Positions 24,639-32,778 of a stretch of DNA of 64,000 nt are shown here, in pieces. Both the position numbers and the translations under genes were made by a program. The stretch's first letter is position 1, and each line of letters begins with the position of its first letter. The DNA comes from Dyadobacter chenwenxiniae (GTDB lineage: Bacteria > Bacteroidota > Bacteroidia > Cytophagales > Spirosomataceae): assembly GCF_022869785.1 (NCBI RefSeq), contig NZ_CP094997.1:2232001-2296000 (forward strand). Direction: 5' to 3'. Under the pieces are notes generated by a model that saw nothing but the letters and a program-made list of their open reading frames with translations, ran no database searches and was not told the origin of the DNA.

Positions 24639-26266
24639 TTGATCAGGCCGTTGGTCGAACTATCGTGGTTTGAAACAGGCCAGTCATTTTGAAGTTCAGG
24701 GTATATTTTGTTCGCAAGCTGCTTGCCTAGCTCTACACCCCACTGATCGAAGCTGAAAATGTTCCAGATAATGCCCTGTACGAAAATCTTGTGCTCATAC
24801 ATGGCAATGAGGCTTCCCAAGGTCTTTGGTGTGATTTTCTTCACCAAAATAGAGTTCGTCGGGCGATTGCCTGAAAACACTTTGAACGGTGTTAGAAATT
24901 CTATCTCCTCTTTTGACTTCTTCGCAGCCACTAATTCAGCTTTCACTTCCTCTTCGGTCTTGCCATTCATTAATGCTTCTGTCTGTGCAAAAAAGTTGGA
25001 CAAAAGCATTTTATGATGCTCGCCCAGCGGATTATGGCTTGTTGCCGGCGCAATAAAATCGCAGGGAATCAGCTTTGTTCCCTGGTGAATCAATTGATAA
25101 AATGCGTGCTGACCATTGGTTCCGGGCTCGCCCCAGATCACCGGACCGGTTTGGTAACCAACAGGTTTTCCGTCTCTGCCGGTGCTCTTGCCGTTGCTCT
25201 CCATATCTCCCTGCTGGAAGTAAGCCGCGAAACGGTGCAAATACTGGTCATAAGGCAAAATTGCCTGTGTTTGCGCATCAAAGAAATCGTTGTACCAAAC
25301 GCCGAGCAACGCAAGAATGACCGGAATATTCCTTTCAAATTTGGTTGTCCTGAAATGCTTGTCCATTTCATGCGCGCCGGCAAGCAGCTGTTCAAAGTTC
25401 TGGAAACCCACAAAACAAGCGATAGAAAGCCCGATTGCCGACCATAGCGAATAACGACCGCCAACCCAATCCCAAAAACCGAACATATTTTCCGGATCAA
25501 TCCCGAATTTTTCAACTTCGGCCTGATTTGTAGAAATGGCAACAAAGTGCTTTTTCACATGCTCTTTATCGCTCGCCTTTTCCAAAAACCAGGAACGGGC
25601 ACTGTGCGCGTTGGTCATCGTTTCCTGGGTGGTGAACGTTTTGGAGGCGATCATAAACAATGTCGTTTCCGGGTTCAGCAACTTGGTCGTTTCAGCGATA
25701 TGTGTCCCGTCAACATTAGATACGAAGTGCACATTCAGGCCTGGCTTCCCGTAAGCTTTCAATGCTTCGGTAACCATTACCGGGCCCAGGTCGCTTCCAC
25801 CAATCCCAATGTTCACAATGTCCGTAATCTCTTTTCCTGAATAACCTTTCCAGGTTCCGGACCTAACCTTCCCCGAAAACTCCTTCATTTTCCCGAGAAC
25901 AGCATTCACGTCCGGCATAACATCCTTCCCGTCCGACAAAACAGGCTCGTTGGAACGGTTGCGTAAGGCAACGTGCAGCACAGAGCGGCCTTCTGTCGCA
26001 TTGATTTTTTCTCCAGTAAACATTTGCTCAATCGCATCCGCCAGCCCCGCCTCTTCGGCAAGCTGAACGAGATAGGACCGCGTGCGCGTTGTAATACGGT
26101 TTTTAGAATAGTCGAGAAAAATATCGCCAAACCGGATAGAGAATTTCTTGTGACGATCCGCATCTTCCTCAAAAAGCGCTTTTAAATGTTTCTGAGAAAT
26201 GGTTTTGTGATGCGTTTTCAGCTTTTTATAAGCTGCCAGTTGATCAAAGGGCACGGTTTTAAGCAT
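24617..26266 (-). CDS. pgi: Glucose-6-phosphate isomerase
   Basis: Cytosolic enzyme of glycolysis and gluconeogenesis that interconverts glucose-6-phosphate and fructose-6-phosphate, 549 residues. Hallmarks are GIGGSDLGPVMV (around 154-165), SKTFTTQETMTNA, the MESNGK stretch with the catalytic region, and GQHAFYQLIHQG with the catalytic His. It belongs to the long E. coli-type branch rather than the short cupin type. It feeds the same hexose-phosphate pool used by glycogen metabolism about 3 kb away, though no operon link is visible. Confidence 0.98.
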   Translation of the reverse strand: MLKTVPFDQLAAYKKLKTHHKTISQKHLKALFEEDADRHKKFSIRFGDIFLDYSKNRITTRTRSYLVQLAEEAGLADAIEQMFTGEKINATEGRSVLHVALRNRSNEPVLSDGKDVMPDVNAVLGKMKEFSGKVRSGTWKGYSGKEITDIVNIGIGGSDLGPVMVTEALKAYGKPGLNVHFVSNVDGTHIAETTKLLNPETTLFMIASKTFTTQETMTNAHSARSWFLEKASDKEHVKKHFVAISTNQAEVEKFGIDPENMFGFWDWVGGRYSLWSAIGLSIACFVGFQNFEQLLAGAHEMDKHFRTTKFERNIPVILALLGVWYNDFFDAQTQAILPYDQYLHRFAAYFQQGDMESNGKSTGRDGKPVGYQTGPVIWGEPGTNGQHAFYQLIHQGTKLIPCDFIAPATSHNPLGEHHKMLLSNFFAQTEALMNGKTEEEVKAELVAAKKSKEEIEFLTPFKVFSGNRPTNSILVKKITPKTLGSLIAMYEHKIFVQGIIWNIFSFDQWGVELGKQLANKIYPELQNDWPVSNHDSSTNGLINQYKRWR

Positions 26267-26372
26267 TACTTATGGCGTTATGTTTATAAATCATTTTTCG
26301 GGCCGCAGTTGCGGTCATAACATTCTTTTCAGTGCAAAAATATGATTTTACACCACTTGAACCGACTTTTAC

Positions 26373-27212
26373 TTAACTGACCGCATCACAAACCCCTCTG
26401 AAATACCCCACTGACTCGGCAATCCCGGCTAACGGATCCTTCATATCTTTCTCATATTCAAGACTGCAGCAACCGTCGTACTTTACTTTCCTAAGCATTT
26501 TCACAAAGGCAGGAATATCAATAATTCCGCGTCCCAGCTCACACGTTTTGCCATCTTTGGTGGCTGCGCTAACGTTTTTTAAGTGTATATCAAAGATCCT
26601 TTTTGAGTATTTGCCCAGGTCGGCAACCGAATCCTGGTTGTCACGACGGTTATGGCCCATATCAAAACAGATGCCCAAGTCGGGATCCAGGTTTTTGATC
26701 AGATTATGAATGGACGTAGCATTGGGGTAAAGCTTGTCTTCGGGCCCGTGATTGTGGATTGCATAACGAATGCCTGTTTCCTTCACCTTATCACTCACAT
26801 ATTTAAGATCTTCATGATTCGGAATGCCCACGATCAGCTTCACGCCCACCCTTTTAGCATAATCGAATGCATTATCAATGTCCTGGGGTGTTTTCGTATA
26901 GATCGGCCCAACCGCATATCCGGTTACGCCAGCTTGTTTCAATTTTTCATGAAAAGCCGCGATTTCCTCGGCTGTGCTTTTGTAGGGCAAATGAAAGTCT
27001 TTGATACACAAATAATGCACATCCGTCCTTTTCATCATTTCCAGTGACTCATCCAGCTTGAAGTTTACAAAGCTGAATCCGGCCATCGCCAATTTAAATG
27101 TGTCTGCCTTTTTCTCAAACATAAAATCCCCGGCAAAAGCGGACTGGGACACCAAACCGCCAGTCACCAATCCGGTGATTCCCTTTTTTACAAAATCTCG
27201 TCTTGTATTCAT
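26373..27212 (-). CDS. Tat-exported sugar phosphate isomerase/epimerase-like TIM-barrel protein
   Basis: Protein of 279 residues in the xylose-isomerase-like TIM-barrel family (AP endonuclease 2 fold). The start at 27212 puts the twin-arginine signal (NTRRDFVKKGITGLV) at the N-terminus; the frame extends 13 codons further but that would bury it. Metal-binding-type residues are visible: HNHGPEDK, CFDMGHNRR, IHLKN and the final SLEYE. Such Tat-exported isomerases are frequent in Cytophagales near sugar genes. The substrate is unknown. Confidence 0.85.
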   Translation of the reverse strand: MNTRRDFVKKGITGLVTGGLVSQSAFAGDFMFEKKADTFKLAMAGFSFVNFKLDESLEMMKRTDVHYLCIKDFHLPYKSTAEEIAAFHEKLKQAGVTGYAVGPIYTKTPQDIDNAFDYAKRVGVKLIVGIPNHEDLKYVSDKVKETGIRYAIHNHGPEDKLYPNATSIHNLIKNLDPDLGICFDMGHNRRDNQDSVADLGKYSKRIFDIHLKNVSAATKDGKTCELGRGIIDIPAFVKMLRKVKYDGCCSLEYEKDMKDPLAGIAESVGYFRGVCDAVS

Positions 27213-27278
27213 TTTTATATTATTTAAATCCGCGTACAATAGAAAAGACAATGCTTCGCAGATTTACCACCCATTTAT

Positions 27279-28484
27279 TTAAATCTTGAGTCTGATCCCG
27301 ATCCGGTTGAGCAGACCGGTTGCCATGATGACCAGCACAGCAAAACCAAACGACTTGATCAGCCCGATCGTGCCGGTCCTGAGAAATTCGGGTAGACTGA
27401 AATGAATGAGCGTCAGCAAGGCATACCAGATGTATGGAACAAGATAACAGGTCAGCGTCGCCGTTCCGGCAGGCCTGATAACGTTTGCCCAATTCTTGAC
27501 TTTTTTCAAATCCACCATCCAGAACAATATCGCAAAAACGATAAACGCAATGCCGCTGCATAGGCCTATCCAAGCCGGCGTTGCCCTGATTTTGGAAATC
27601 CCCCAAAAAGGCCGCGTCCCAAATCCATAGGCCAGGCACACAACGCCCAGGATTACCAGGATCAGCAAATAAGTCGTAGTGATGCCGTTTCTCTTGCTGT
27701 AAAGCCGGTAAATGACCGATGCCACAACGCCTGCCATCGCGAACGCAGGCATTGCACCGCTTCCTACGATCCATACATAATCTTTAATAGGGTCCAGAAA
27801 AGAAAGCGCCCCTGCGAAGTCCGCCAGATTAAAAAACACGAGAAAGAGCCAGCCGGCAACATTCCATGCCAAACGATCTCCGGCCAAAAAATAAATGAGC
27901 GCACAAATCAGATAAGCCCAACCGATCAGCCCGAGAATGCCGTACCAGTGTGTGCCCATCCACGAAGGGTTCGCTGCGTCGCCGCCTTTGTAGATGGCTG
28001 CCAAACCAACCAGAAGGAGATAACCAAGTATTTTCAGACCCGTATAAAGCGTTTTTTTACCAGGATCATTGGGATACACATTCCAGATCAGGAAGAATGC
28101 CACCACCATCAAAATCTCCCACACATACTTGTTCACCCACATGCCGGAGCTCACGATATTTTCGTAATTAACAATAAAAATCCCCATCAGTAAAAGCGCA
28201 AATGTGCGCTCGCCAATGTGAAAAAGGATGGTTCTGTTGCTGTCACCTTTCGCTTTTCTGTTCGCGATGGCGAAGGGAATGGATAAGCCTACAATGAATA
28301 GAAACACGGGGAACACTACATCCGAAAGACCCATAGCGTCGTCGGGGCCTTTGCTGTGTTCCATCCATTCCGGAACGCCGGTGAGCGTCCAGAAATCGTT
28401 TACAAAAATCATCAGCAGCATGGTCAGTGCCCGAAAAATGTCAATAGAATCGAGGCGCAGTGAGGCGGGCGATAAAGTTTTCAT
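27279..28484 (-). CDS. DUF5009/heparan-acetyltransferase-like membrane protein
   Basis: Polytopic membrane protein of 401 residues with about ten hydrophobic helices. The opening SIDIFRALTMLLMIFVND and the following DVVFPVFLFIVGLSIP are typical of the acyltransferase-like family related to heparan-alpha-glucosaminide N-acetyltransferase (DUF1624/DUF5009). It may move an acetyl group across the membrane onto a sugar, which is family-based inference. The ATG at 28484 is chosen over the TTG one codon earlier. It lies 66 bases upstream of the isomerase gene on the same strand, so both may form one unit. Confidence 0.85.
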   Translation of the reverse strand: MKTLSPASLRLDSIDIFRALTMLLMIFVNDFWTLTGVPEWMEHSKGPDDAMGLSDVVFPVFLFIVGLSIPFAIANRKAKGDSNRTILFHIGERTFALLLMGIFIVNYENIVSSGMWVNKYVWEILMVVAFFLIWNVYPNDPGKKTLYTGLKILGYLLLVGLAAIYKGGDAANPSWMGTHWYGILGLIGWAYLICALIYFLAGDRLAWNVAGWLFLVFFNLADFAGALSFLDPIKDYVWIVGSGAMPAFAMAGVVASVIYRLYSKRNGITTTYLLILVILGVVCLAYGFGTRPFWGISKIRATPAWIGLCSGIAFIVFAILFWMVDLKKVKNWANVIRPAGTATLTCYLVPYIWYALLTLIHFSLPEFLRTGTIGLIKSFGFAVLVIMATGLLNRIGIRLKI

Positions 28485-28687
28485 CAAAAGGTTTAGGAGT
28501 AGGATTAAGGAACGTAATATACAGGAAATATGGCATTAGAAGGAATGTGTTTCCTTTGTAGAACTAACTCAACATCACTTTTAGCTGTTTTACAGTCCGA
28601 TTTTTCTGCTTAGCCTATTTCAATGACTTGCGCCTTGTTTAAGTAATTAATTTTAATTGAAATATCCTACGTTACCCTCTGAACATT

Positions 28688-30502
28688 TTGAAGCCGGATA
28701 CCCTTCTATTCGAAATTGCCTGGGAAGTCTGTAACCAGATCGGCGGGATATTCACGTTCATCAAGTCCAAAGTGCCGACCATGACGGACACTTACGGCGA
28801 GAATTACTATCTCATCGGGCCCTACATTCCCGAAAAAGCCAAGCTCGATTTCCGCCCGATCCGCGAGCTGGATTACACACCGCTTTCGAAGGCCATTCAG
28901 CACATCAGAGACCTGGGATTTGAAATACATTACGGTTACTGGCTCCTCGAAGAGGCCCGTCCGAGAGTGATCCTGATAAATCCCAACATTAATATTGAAA
29001 AGCTAAACGCGGCTAAAACGACATTATGGGAGCATCACGAAATATCCGCGCTCAAAAGCAGTGAGTTATTGGATCAAGTGCTTGGTTTTGGAGAAGTTAC
29101 GCGCCTTTTTTTGACCAAGTTAATTGAGGAACTTCATATTAACCAGGATGTTATCGCACATTATCACGAGTGGATGTCCGCCGCCAGCCTCCCCGATCTG
29201 TCCCGCCAGCAGGTTCGGCTCGCGACTGTTTTCACAACCCATGCCACACTGCTCGGACGTTACCTCGCCTCGAACGAAGCCGGTTATTTTTCCGGAATCC
29301 CGACATTCAACTGGGCTCAGAAAGCCGAAGAATATGGCATAGAAACGGAGGCAAAAATAGAAAGAAACGTCGCCAGACACGCACATGTGCTGGTCACCAA
29401 CAGCGCATGGACTGCCTCGGAATGTGAAGCATTTTTAGGTCGCCGCCCCGACAGTATAGTGCATAACGGCATCCACCGGAAGCCAGGCGTGGGCCACGAA
29501 GTTTTTGAAAAGCATTTGCAAAACAGGGAAAAGATCGACGCACTCATAAAAGCGCTTTTCTCTCCCAGCTATCAGCTCAGAAGTGACAAAACGCTGTACT
29601 TCTTCACTTCCGGCAGATATGAATATTTTAACAAGGGCTTTGATGTCACCCTGCAGGCAATCGCCCGACTCAATGAAGCGCTTGCTAGCCGGCAGTCTGA
29701 TATCAATGTTGTTTTGTTTATCATTACCAAAAAGCCTTTTCATAACATCAAGCCCGACGTCCTGGAAGCGCGGCAGCGGTTCCAGGAGTTACAAAGAATT
29801 TGTAGAAAGATCAGCACGAAACTTGGACCCAGAATTTACGCCAATGTAACCGGCTCGGCCGGCCACAAACTGCCCGACCTCAACCAACTCATTGACGATG
29901 AACTGCAAATGCTGTGGAGACAAGCGCTCGCGAACTTCAAAAGAAATGGCCTGCCACCCGTGACAACCCACCATTTGATCGAAAAAGACAGCATTACTGA
30001 ATTTTGTGAAGATGCGGGATTGAATAACAGGGAGGAAAATCGTGTCAAAATCATTTATCACCCCGATTTCATTGAAAGAGCAACTTCGTTGTTCTCAATG
30101 GACTATCTCGAATTCGCGAGAGGCTGCCATTTAGGCATTTTTCCATCCCTGTATGAGCCCTGGGGCAACGCTGCCATGGAAACAGTGCTCCACGGCACAC
30201 CGGTTGTAACCAGCGATGTTTCCGGTTTCGGCCGTTTCGCGGGTGAAGCCGCTGATATGGCAGGAAACAATGAGGTAAAAATCGTAAAACGCCGGCAGCA
30301 ATCGACTGAGGAAGCTGTCATTCAGCTCACCGAAATTTTTATGCAATTCGTTGAAGAATTTGAAAATCAGCAATATATCCCTCGTGCTACCTTACCCAAG
30401 TCCGTCCTGGACACCCTATGCTGGTCTGAATTGCAACAGCGTTACCACGAAAACTACAAGCTGGCCCTGTTCAGATACCAGCCTGTTGCCGGGTTATATT
30501 AA
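28688..30502 (+). CDS. Glycogen synthase, GT3 family
   Basis: Glycosyltransferase of 604 residues that elongates glycogen. It belongs to the GT3 family known from yeast and animals rather than the GT5 GlgA family. FEIAWEVCNQIGGIFTFIKS and YYLIGPY open it, and near the end are the GT3 hallmark EFARGCHLGIFPSLYEPWG (around 473-491) and GTPVVTSDVSGFG. GT3 enzymes use UDP-glucose in eukaryotes; the donor here is unknown. The start is TTG: no ATG lies upstream in frame before a stop at 28658. No glgB or glgC is visible. It is convergent to the partner-switch genes that follow. Confidence 0.9.
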   Translation: MKPDTLLFEIAWEVCNQIGGIFTFIKSKVPTMTDTYGENYYLIGPYIPEKAKLDFRPIRELDYTPLSKAIQHIRDLGFEIHYGYWLLEEARPRVILINPNINIEKLNAAKTTLWEHHEISALKSSELLDQVLGFGEVTRLFLTKLIEELHINQDVIAHYHEWMSAASLPDLSRQQVRLATVFTTHATLLGRYLASNEAGYFSGIPTFNWAQKAEEYGIETEAKIERNVARHAHVLVTNSAWTASECEAFLGRRPDSIVHNGIHRKPGVGHEVFEKHLQNREKIDALIKALFSPSYQLRSDKTLYFFTSGRYEYFNKGFDVTLQAIARLNEALASRQSDINVVLFIITKKPFHNIKPDVLEARQRFQELQRICRKISTKLGPRIYANVTGSAGHKLPDLNQLIDDELQMLWRQALANFKRNGLPPVTTHHLIEKDSITEFCEDAGLNNREENRVKIIYHPDFIERATSLFSMDYLEFARGCHLGIFPSLYEPWGNAAMETVLHGTPVVTSDVSGFGRFAGEAADMAGNNEVKIVKRRQQSTEEAVIQLTEIFMQFVEEFENQQYIPRATLPKSVLDTLCWSELQQRYHENYKLALFRYQPVAGLY

Positions 30503-30549
30503 AATATCGAAACCATGTTTTGGCGTTCAAGAAAATCGCATAACCGACG

Positions 30550-30564
30550 AAATCCCAGCGGGAT
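30550..30564. repeat. Short REP-like palindrome
   Basis: AAATCCCAGCGGGAT contains the imperfect palindrome ATCCC-AGC-GGGAT. It lies 39 bases before the large palindrome at 30603 and shares the AAATCCC core, so the two may be one composite intergenic element. Confidence 0.5.
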
Positions 30565-30602
30565 ATAATATTGGTAGAATATGGGTTTCCGGTTACCTTG
30601 TA

Positions 30603-30654
30603 AAATCCCGGAGGGATGAAACAGCATGTGTGCTGTTTCATCCCTCCGGGATTT
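30603..30654. repeat. Perfect 24-bp inverted repeat between convergent genes
   Basis: The left arm 30603-30626 and right arm 30631-30654 are perfect reverse complements with a TGTG loop. The core is AAATCCCGGAGGGATGAAAC. It resembles intergenic repeat families of the phylum and could act as a bidirectional terminator between glycogen synthase and the phosphatase regulator. Confidence 0.85.
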
Positions 30655-30670
30655 ACTGTTTATTCATGTA

Positions 30671-31852
30671 TCACCCCGGCAGATACCGCAGCGACAACAT
30701 CGTAATGTCATCAAACTGCGTGGCTGGCCCGATGAAATCTATCAGACTTTCCAACGTCGCTTCGTTCATTTCTTTGGCGGTTTCTTTGGTAGAGCCTTCG
30801 CCGGTGGTGAAGAAATCTTGCAGGTAATGCAGGCCATAGCGCGCTCCCGCGAGGTTGTTGGCGTCAGTTACTCCGTCGGTATAGAGAACAAACTTGTCGC
30901 CTGGGTTTAATGTGAGCGTGTGTGATTCAAACTCAAAGGTCGGGTCGAAGCAAAGCGCCATGCCTCCCTCCTTTTTGACCAATTCAGTTTCGCCGTTGGC
31001 GCGAATAATGACGGGAGGTTCGTGACCTGCATCTACGTATTCTACGACACCGGTTTTCACATTTAAAATACAAACAAAGGCCGTAACGAACATGTATGAG
31101 GAATTATCTTCACTCAGAAACTCATTGACAATCTTTACTTTTTCTGTAATTGAATCGCCGTTACGGTTGGAAAACTGGCTTTTGAAGATGGCCTTGCTGA
31201 TCGCCATGAACAATGCGGCTGGCACGCCCTTGTCGGAAACGTCGCCGATCATAAAGAACAAATGCTCGGAATCCATCATGAAATAATCATACAAGTCACC
31301 ACCAACGACTTTTGCAGGATGGATAAATGCATGTAAATCCACACCTGCTTTGCCGATGTTGGCGGGAACCGTTTTCGGTAACATCGACATCTGGATTTCT
31401 TTCGCCACACTCAGATCGTTCTGAATTGCAATCAGCTGCTCACGGCCCTTTTCCAGGCTGGTAAGCATTTCAATGTGCTCCACCGTTTTGGAAATGGTGA
31501 TTTCAAGATCTTCGAAATTGACAGGCTTGGTTACAAAGTCAAATGCACCGCGGTTCATCGCCGTTCGAATATTATCCATATCGCCATATGCAGACACCAT
31601 GATGGATTTCAGCAGCGGATTCTGCCTCTCATTTACCTTCGAAAGAAACGTCAGTCCGTCCATGCCCGGCATGTTAATGTCCGATAAAATAAGTGCAATA
31701 TCATCAGACTCTTCCAGTCGCTCCAACGCCTCGATCCCGTTATTGGCAAACACAAACTCGTATTTTTTGTCGCGGATCTGCTTGCGGAACAATTGAAGAA
31801 TAAGCATCTCCATATCCTGTTCGTCATCTACACTTAATATTCTGATAGCCAT
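30671..31852 (-). CDS. Response regulator with PP2C/SpoIIE phosphatase domain
   Basis: Signalling protein of 393 residues. The receiver domain (1-125) keeps the acidic pair in VDDE and the phospho-acceptor D58 in LSDINMPGMDG. A coiled linker leads to a PP2C-type SpoIIE/RsbU phosphatase domain (about 185-390) with metal-binding motifs KVVGGDLYDY, IGDVSDKGVPAA and LYTDGVTDANN. Such proteins dephosphorylate STAS-domain antagonists when their receiver is phosphorylated. The natural targets are the two STAS proteins in the same gene run (46150 and 48902). It is the last gene of the run, 59 bases after a histidine kinase gene that probably phosphorylates it. Confidence 0.94.
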   Translation of the reverse strand: MAIRILSVDDEQDMEMLILQLFRKQIRDKKYEFVFANNGIEALERLEESDDIALILSDINMPGMDGLTFLSKVNERQNPLLKSIMVSAYGDMDNIRTAMNRGAFDFVTKPVNFEDLEITISKTVEHIEMLTSLEKGREQLIAIQNDLSVAKEIQMSMLPKTVPANIGKAGVDLHAFIHPAKVVGGDLYDYFMMDSEHLFFMIGDVSDKGVPAALFMAISKAIFKSQFSNRNGDSITEKVKIVNEFLSEDNSSYMFVTAFVCILNVKTGVVEYVDAGHEPPVIIRANGETELVKKEGGMALCFDPTFEFESHTLTLNPGDKFVLYTDGVTDANNLAGARYGLHYLQDFFTTGEGSTKETAKEMNEATLESLIDFIGPATQFDDITMLSLRYLPG

Positions 31853-31911
31853 TATCTTATAATTTTTTGAAATTGATATCCTATACTTTTTTTCTTAAAC
31901 ACCCACGCTTT

Positions 31912-32748
31912 TCACGCAGGAATTACAATGCTGAATTCCGTTTTTTCGCCCAAAACAGACGTTACTTCAATGCTCCCCTTATGCGTGTCCGTCACACTTG
32001 TATAGGTGAGAGACAGTCCTAATCCCGTTCCTTTTCCCTGCGGCTTTGTCGTAAAAAACGGCTGAAAAAGCTTGGCAACAATGTCTTCCGGAATGCCGAT
32101 TCCATTATCACAAATCCTGATTTCAACTTCCCCGTCCAGCCGATTCGTTGTTATTTCAATGATGGGTTCGTATGCATCGGGCTGCCTTTTTACCTTTTCA
32201 TTCACTGCGTAGCAAGCATTGTTTACGAGGTTTACAATTACCCGCCCGAATTCACCTTTGGCCAGTTTCACATTCCCAACCTGCGGATCCAGATTGTATT
32301 TGAGCGTGACATTAAATGTGCTGTCGTCCGCACGAACGCCCTGGTAAGCAAGCTTGCTGTATTCTTCGAGGAGCTGGTTCAGATCTGTGGGTTCGAGGAC
32401 GGCGGCGTCAGAACGGGCCTGTGCGAGCATCCCCTGGATGATCCGCTCAATGCGTTTGCCGTTTTCGTTGATCTTAAGGAGGTTTTGGGAAAGTGTTTCC
32501 AACAAATCCTTTTCGTCAGCCAGGTCCGTGTCGTTCATGTCAGACAATGGCTTTCGGCAAATGTCCAGGATTTCGCCTACCAATCCTTGCGAAAGGCGGG
32601 AAAAGTTATTTACAAAACTCACCGGATTTTTAATTTCATGTAAAATTCCCGCGCTCAGTTGCCCTATCTCCGCAAGCCTGTTGAGCTCGATGATTTTTTG
32701 CTGATAAAGTTCAATGTCGTGTTCCGTTGTTCCGGCTCCCATAGTCAT
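31912..32748 (-). CDS. Soluble sensor histidine kinase
   Basis: Histidine kinase of 278 residues without membrane segments or a recognisable sensor domain. The dimerisation domain carries phospho-acceptor H37 in LHEIKNP. The ATPase domain has the N-box VNLVNNACYAV, the G1 box CDNGIGIP and the G2 box GKGTGLGLS. It is closely related in its kinase half to the large propeller sensor next door, which lacks the His. It probably phosphorylates the PP2C response regulator encoded 59 bases downstream. It could receive its input through contact with the propeller protein; that is inference. Confidence 0.93.
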   Translation of the reverse strand: MTMGAGTTEHDIELYQQKIIELNRLAEIGQLSAGILHEIKNPVSFVNNFSRLSQGLVGEILDICRKPLSDMNDTDLADEKDLLETLSQNLLKINENGKRIERIIQGMLAQARSDAAVLEPTDLNQLLEEYSKLAYQGVRADDSTFNVTLKYNLDPQVGNVKLAKGEFGRVIVNLVNNACYAVNEKVKRQPDAYEPIIEITTNRLDGEVEIRICDNGIGIPEDIVAKLFQPFFTTKPQGKGTGLGLSLTYTSVTDTHKGSIEVTSVLGEKTEFSIVIPA

Positions 32749-32778
32749 GGTTATTTAAATTTTGCAGCATTTAGCGTG

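Noticed and set aside
30351..30827. 158-codon plus-strand frame over the 30.6-kb palindrome
   Set aside because: It overlaps two real genes and the repeat, and has no plausible start context or motif.
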